The notes under the pieces were generated by a model, which had not been told where the DNA came from, searched no databases, and saw only the letters and a list, made by a program, of their open reading frames with translations. A program made the position numbers and the translations under genes. Of a stretch of DNA of 64,000 nucleotides, positions 59,081 through 64,000 are shown piece after piece (within the stretch, counting starts at the first letter, position 1; each line of letters starts with the position of its first letter). Source of the stretch: Tetrastigma voinierianum (taxonomy: Eukaryota; Streptophyta; Magnoliopsida; Vitales; Vitaceae); contig JAEQBH010001373.1 in NCBI GenBank assembly GCA_016808115.1, positions 50,998-114,997 of the forward strand, read 5' to 3'.

Positions 59081-61250
59081 GCACCGCCTCTATGGATGCT
59101 CCGTATAGCAAACTAACTCAACATGGCCTGGTACCACACTTCCCTCCTCCCACGAAATTCAGATGTCAGAGATCGAGGCTTCTCGACGGATAAAGTGATT
59201 CCTGGCGAGGACCATCTTTCAACACCTATAAGATCAAAAATGGAGTTGTGCACTGACACCAGACTCGCAATGCAGCCTTTATCATGCTAAAAGGCCAAAT
59301 ATCGTCTCTATTCTTAACAGCTCCCGCCAACCAATCTCATCCTTCGTATTTCCATCGTCAGATCTCACTCATCGCAGCCTCTGACGACAGAAGCCAGACA
59401 GCCCACCGCAACCGTAGCAAGGCCCATAGAGAATCTCGAGGTCCCACGCCCGCAGGTTCAACCTGGAAGTCATTAAAGGTAGACATCCCGTGATGAGAAA
59501 TTTTCCATCACCGCCTTTATCGACTGCCAGTATACCAGCATCTAATGTTCTCCATCTCGAAGAACCCCTCGTGCAAGCATGGCTTGAGGTGCTCGCAGTG
59601 CGTAAAAATACATCAACGATGAGGAGGCCCTTATATCTAAGCAGGGAAGCTCTTCCGCATAAAAGAAGAAAAATCAGATTAGAAAATGACCCCGTAAGAC
59701 TAAGAGATCGGTATTGCATCTCCATGGAGGAACAGAGAAGATGCAGATCGACCTCAAAGAGAAAAAATAACGTTAGGACTCGCCTGTCCACCCCAACTGA
59801 GTCAGCCGCACGACCTCAACAGCTTCACTCCCGACAAATTCCTCGTGTCTCAAGTCCCATACGAGGTACAACATGAGAAGCTTTAAGGTGGCCGGCCTCT
59901 GTATGAAGACTGACCAAAGCAAAAAAGAGACATAACTAGCACCACAGTTCCACAGATCAATGGGCATCAACAAATGGATCGTATTTAGTCAAGAAAGAAA
60001 TCGAATCCTTAATCCGACGGGACACATCCACAAGCACGCTGCCCAAAGATCTAACTGTTATAATCTTCTCCACCACCTACGTCACCCCCACCAACATTAA
60101 CTAACCAAGGAGAGATCACGATTCTTGGGATCTGCAGTGGTGGGGAATCCAGCCAAGCCAAGAAGGCTCACCTACATAACACGCATCGTGGAGACGGGAG
60201 GTACAGCCGTGTCCAAGCCCCCATTGATACCACCATAACCTTACGAAGAATGGAGTTCTACCACATCATCTTCAAGATCGTTATTCGACAAAACGGCATC
60301 TATGAGGAAGCCAACGATAAACTTCACTTATCGATTCCCTCCCAGAGAGAAAGTGTTAATTCCTGGCCCGCATGCCTAGTACTCACTTTGAGAGACCCCC
60401 CACACCAGGTCACAACGCCGATAAAATTCCTCATAGTGGATGCCCCATCGACATACAACATGTTACTGGGCAGACCTTCTCTCAATGCCATAAGGGCCGT
60501 CCCTTCCGCCCATCAGAGGGTCACTGGGACCCCACGAGAACGGAGCAGGAATGGCCTGAGGAGACCAACTAGTACCAGTGAGTGCTACTACGACAATGAA
60601 ATCGAAGAAGCTGACATCATCCACATGGATGAGCTCGACATGAGAGATGAATTAAACACCTGACCTATGCCCTCAGAAGAGCTGGAACCAGTACAACTTG
60701 ATCACCAAATTGTAACACCCGCTTACATCTGATCCACCCCAATGAGGACATCAAAGACCTCCTCATCCGGTTCTTAAAGCAAAATGTGAAACTATTCGCT
60801 TGGAAGAAAGAGATTACGGAGGAATCACCCAAGAAGCATCACCCACAAGTTAAATTTCGCTCCTCCTTCAAAACCCGTCAAACAAGAAAAGAAGAAGCCT
60901 CGCCCGCAGCGCGTAAGGTGATCAACAAAGAGGTCAGCAAACTCCTCCAAGCTCAGCCATTCGAGAAGTAGATTCGTCCCGATCGTCATAATGTGGTTCT
61001 CGCCAAGAAGGAAATGGCAAATGGCAACTCGCATCGACTTTTACCAATGTTAATTGGCTGGTCAAAGATAACTCTTTCCCCGTCCGATCGACCATAAGGA
61101 CACTACTATCGCCTCCCGCCTGCACACTCTTCTCGTTATAATCGACGAACGACCCCAACCACCAAGAGAAGACCTCTGCCTATGGACCTGGACAGTGGAG
61201 AATCATATCGTGATGCCTGGGGTTTAAGAACTGGGCCACCGTTGCACTCC
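59080..61250 (+). pseudogene. Tat-lineage gag, protease and start of RT
   Basis: Plus strand, frameshifted. Gag: AFPTTLKGQAR-like motif seen as LKGQISSLFLTAPANQSHP near 59,286-59,345, and a SREALPHKRRKIR segment near 59,638 where the family has a KYI.AEEA..K helix. The gag end has FHRSMG and KKEIESLI-like near 59,955-60,020 (family form: HHFHRDHGHNTD.C..LKEEIE.LI). Protease: LIVDAPSTYNMLLGRPSLNA with IRAVPS at 60,430-60,510, the conserved end of Tat protease. RT N-terminus: LFAWKKEITEESPKK near 60,790 and ARKVINKEVSKLLQAQPFEK at 60,912-60,968, then VVLAKKEMANG near 60,995. The match stops near 61,250. RNase H and integrase are missing, the reverse of the arms of the inverted dimer. Confidence 0.8.
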
Positions 61251-61330
61251 CATTCCCAACCCGACCAAGCCATGTCTGACCGAAACCAAAGGTTCTTAAT
61301 ATCACCCAATCACCTTATCAAAATAATTTT

Positions 61331-62541
61331 TGAAGATTCATGACTAAGCAACCTCTAACCATAGTGAATTGCCTTTCTCAAGAACTTTTCGCATTAATAT
61401 CAATAAATCTTAATTTAAATGTCAAATAATAAATTAAAGAGATAAGGATGTAGAAAGCAAACTCGAATTTATGTGGTTCCCAAGACAACCTTGCCTACCT
61501 CCACTTCTCCTCAACCTTCAACTCGATGAGGGTTCCACTAGTGTCAAGTTTCAACTGTTTCTTTCTTTACACTGATTACTACCCACGGCACCTCTTCAAG
61601 CTATGCACACTGGGTTCCAAGCTCCAACCCACAGCTTGATTACTAATTTGAATTTTGGCTCCACTGCTTCTAGCAATTTCTTCAAGCTTAGTACACACTT
61701 GAAGCTTTCTCACTTAGGCACAACGACACTCTCAAGCTTTTAAGATCTTTCAAATACAAACCTCAAGCTTGGATGAACACAAAGGTGCACTTCTAAATAT
61801 GCAAATAATGAATGCACTCACAAACTTAGTTTGAGAACTAATACACAAGAGAAAAGATGGTTGAGAGCAAGTTTATAGTTTTTCAAATGATCCCCCACAC
61901 TCTATTTATAGAGTGGGATTTTTGGGCACTATTCACAAGCCGCTTTTATCGCTCATTTATTAAATGTTCACTTCTTCAAAGCCGCTTTACCGCTCACTAG
62001 CAGCTGGTAATCGCTCATGAAAGCCACCATTCACTAGCCGCTAGAAGTTACTTATTTACATATTACAGATCGTTTCATATATACTGTGACATCGCTTACA
62101 TACGATACTATTCATACGACCAGCTTTTCTTTTAAATGTTCATTTTTAGATTTATTTAATCTTAAAGTTTTATGCCTAAACCCATGTTTCAAAAGATATG
62201 TAATTTTGGACGGAAACCGAGTTTGTAAGTATCGTATGATGAATGATGATATCCTAAAGTGCACCAATGCATTCACCTTACATAGATTCCTAAGCTATCA
62301 AAATCTTCACTTCATACTTGAGCTTGGAATCTTGGTTACTTGTCATCTTAGTTCTTTGATTTGAGTGAACTTCATTTCCAAGTACTTAATCAACTTCATC
62401 ATTGTCATCTTTAGCTTATATTATCTTCATTTAATGCTTGATCAATTTCAACCTGTCACTCAACTCAATTTAACCATTAGTAACTAATAACCTTGGTTTG
62501 TTATCATCAAAATCTCAACGAGAGGTATCCTTGGGTTAACA
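61331..62541 (-). mobile_element. Solo LTR, probably Ty1/copia
   Basis: On the minus strand it starts TGTTAACCCAAGGATACC, continues with a TTTTGATGATAACAAACC segment common to plant copia LTRs, has a textbook TATAAATAGAGTG at 61,898-61,910 and ends AATCTTCA. About 1.21 kb. ATAAT lies just right of the element, and a similar AATAATTTT lies at the left edge, so a 5-bp duplication is plausible but not exact. No internal sequence adjoins it. It appears to truncate, or to have inserted near the end of, the Tat fragment. Confidence 0.68.
61903..61910 (-). promoter_or_regulatory. TATA box of the solo LTR
   Basis: CTCTATAAATAGAGTG on the minus strand (TATTTATA on the plus strand), typical of LTR U3/R borders. 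Transcription would run toward the Tat gag-pol remnant. Confidence 0.65.
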
Positions 62542-64000
62542 ATAATTTATCAAAAACATGCCGTAACGTTACAATTCAGTTTGCATAAATCTTTTTCAAA
62601 TATGCGGAAACGTTTTTTTAAAGGGTAAATTCATTACATTTCATTCATACAAAAGTACAATTACCATAAAGGCATATCAAGCATTTTCTAAATGATTTAC
62701 AAAATAAATATTTAGAGTTCAAAATGTTTTGCAAAATATCAAAGCTAAAAGAAACATGACATGAATTTGTCAAGTTCTGGAAAGCATATCTGCTATTCCT
62801 TATTTATGACCTCGACGCTCCTCGATTTCGCAGGGTCCGCTTTCAATCACTATCTACTACCTGACTGCACATTGCAAATAATATGCAAGTATTTTCATGC
62901 TTTCAAATGTTCTATACAACCATTCTTCGCCTACTTAATTCAAATCATGTATCTAACAATTCAAAACTTTCAATCTTTTCGATGATCAATGTCATACAAT
63001 ACATATACTGCTTTATATACAATCATTTATAGTTCATTGATCATCCTAAATATACACTTTCATATTCAATAAATCATGCATTAACGAACCATGCATTTCC
63101 CACAATGCTCTTTTCATTTCAATTGGCAAACATGCTTTTCAATTCCAATATTTCACAATCTCAAATCAATTCAATTATGCTCACAAGTTCATTTCAATTT
63201 ACTAATTCATTCTCCGGGCTTCGCCTAACTAATTTAACCTATGCTTTCTGTGATAAATGATGAGTCGTAATCACTAAAGACGATCCTCGCTGGTCAGCAG
63301 CTCTGGGAGTAAAATGGTTTTATAATACAATACGGCCCCACTAAGTGTTTCACTAGTTATTAAAATCAATTATGAATATCATTTGATAATACCCCACTAG
63401 GCCGGGACGGAGTGACACATCAATACAATCATTCATAATATTCATATTTTGACCCCTATTGGTATACCAATCTATCCTCTTAACGAAATAAACTAAGCAC
63501 ATTATATTAAGGGCATTCCAAATCCTTTTATAGCAATATAATACGTGATATTTTCATTTCTCAAATAATATAATACGTACATTTGTGGCAAATACCATTT
63601 TCAATAATCATGCAATTTTCATACGCAAACATTTCACAACACTTTTCAAATCAATTAAAACAATTCAATATGCTTATGCATTAGAATAAATAGTTCAAAT
63701 CTTGAAACGAATAGGAGAAGATAGAACAAAACTAAAATCGCCGCTTGATTCCAATCTTCGGAATCTCGACTTCAATGCGGGTTTTCCTCCTCGTCAGCCC
63801 CTATTCAAATACAATGACAATCACATATTAGTAAGTTATTCTAGGTGTTTTTGGTCAGGGTTTATGTCCACTCGATACCCTTTCAGTTGCAAAATTTTCT
63901 AGGGATACATGAGCCATATTTTGCTCATGCTTACTTCAATAAAATTATATCTCTATGAGTCTATTTTTAGTAGGAATTGGAATCATCTCATTTGGAGCAC
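62542..64000. other. AT-rich end of window, possible LTR, no gene
   Basis: The style of the sequence (long runs of CATTTCATACAA-type words, a GGCCGGGACGGAGTGACACA patch at about 63,402) recalls the chromovirus LTRs at the left of the window, but I could not align it to them with confidence. No domain-bearing reading frame. Confidence 0.35.

Overview
The window looks like nuclear DNA of a flowering plant, probably a dicot. It holds AT-rich intergenic DNA, F-box/DUF295 pseudogenes, Ty3/gypsy and Ty1/copia retrotransposons, MITEs, AT microsatellites and GC-rich retrotransposon minisatellites. I saw no bacterial operon, rRNA, complete tRNA or CRISPR array. No long uninterrupted host reading frame is present: every gene-like region is broken by frameshifts and stops. 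Related copies differ by many small indels, so part of the damage may be unpolished sequence rather than biology. The species cannot be named from this.

The host framework is a tandem array of one unit, present about three times (unit 1 about 3.38-30.37 kb, unit 2 about 30.37-41.64 kb, unit 3 about 41.64-50.29 kb). Each unit starts with an AT-rich stretch holding a tRNA-like B box, then a plus-strand F-box/DUF295 gene copy. Units 1 and 2 end with a minus-strand DUF295 copy; unit 3 breaks off at a foldback element before reaching it. Transposons have hit each unit at different places. Unit 1 has a solo LTR inside its plus-strand gene, a Tourist-like MITE and a 15.4-kb composite. Unit 2 has the 3' half of a chromovirus. 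Unit 3 has a copia element with both LTRs just upstream of its F-box gene.

The most unusual object is at 13,939-29,329. Two 5'-truncated copies of a Tat-lineage Ty3/gypsy element are joined head to head around about 21,060. From the centre outward each arm carries late reverse transcriptase, RNase H and integrase, an oligopurine stretch, a minisatellite of about 98 bp, a degenerate antisense ORF and a 1.2-kb LTR. The left arm reads on the minus strand and the right arm on the plus strand. Neither arm has gag, protease or a 5' LTR. The outcome is an inverted dimer with LTR 3' ends at both outer borders.

Left of the array lie a GC-rich repeat with recurring TGTCGCGAC motifs (1-600) and an LTR (1,307-3,378). 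Right of it lie two nested foldbacks (50.29-50.61 kb), a degenerate gypsy element with a chromodomain-like C-terminus (51.8-55.75 kb), an AT-rich spacer with a long AT microsatellite, the 5' half of another Tat element (gag, protease, start of RT; about 59.1-61.25 kb), an LTR with a clear TATA box (61,331-62,541), and an unresolved AT-rich end.
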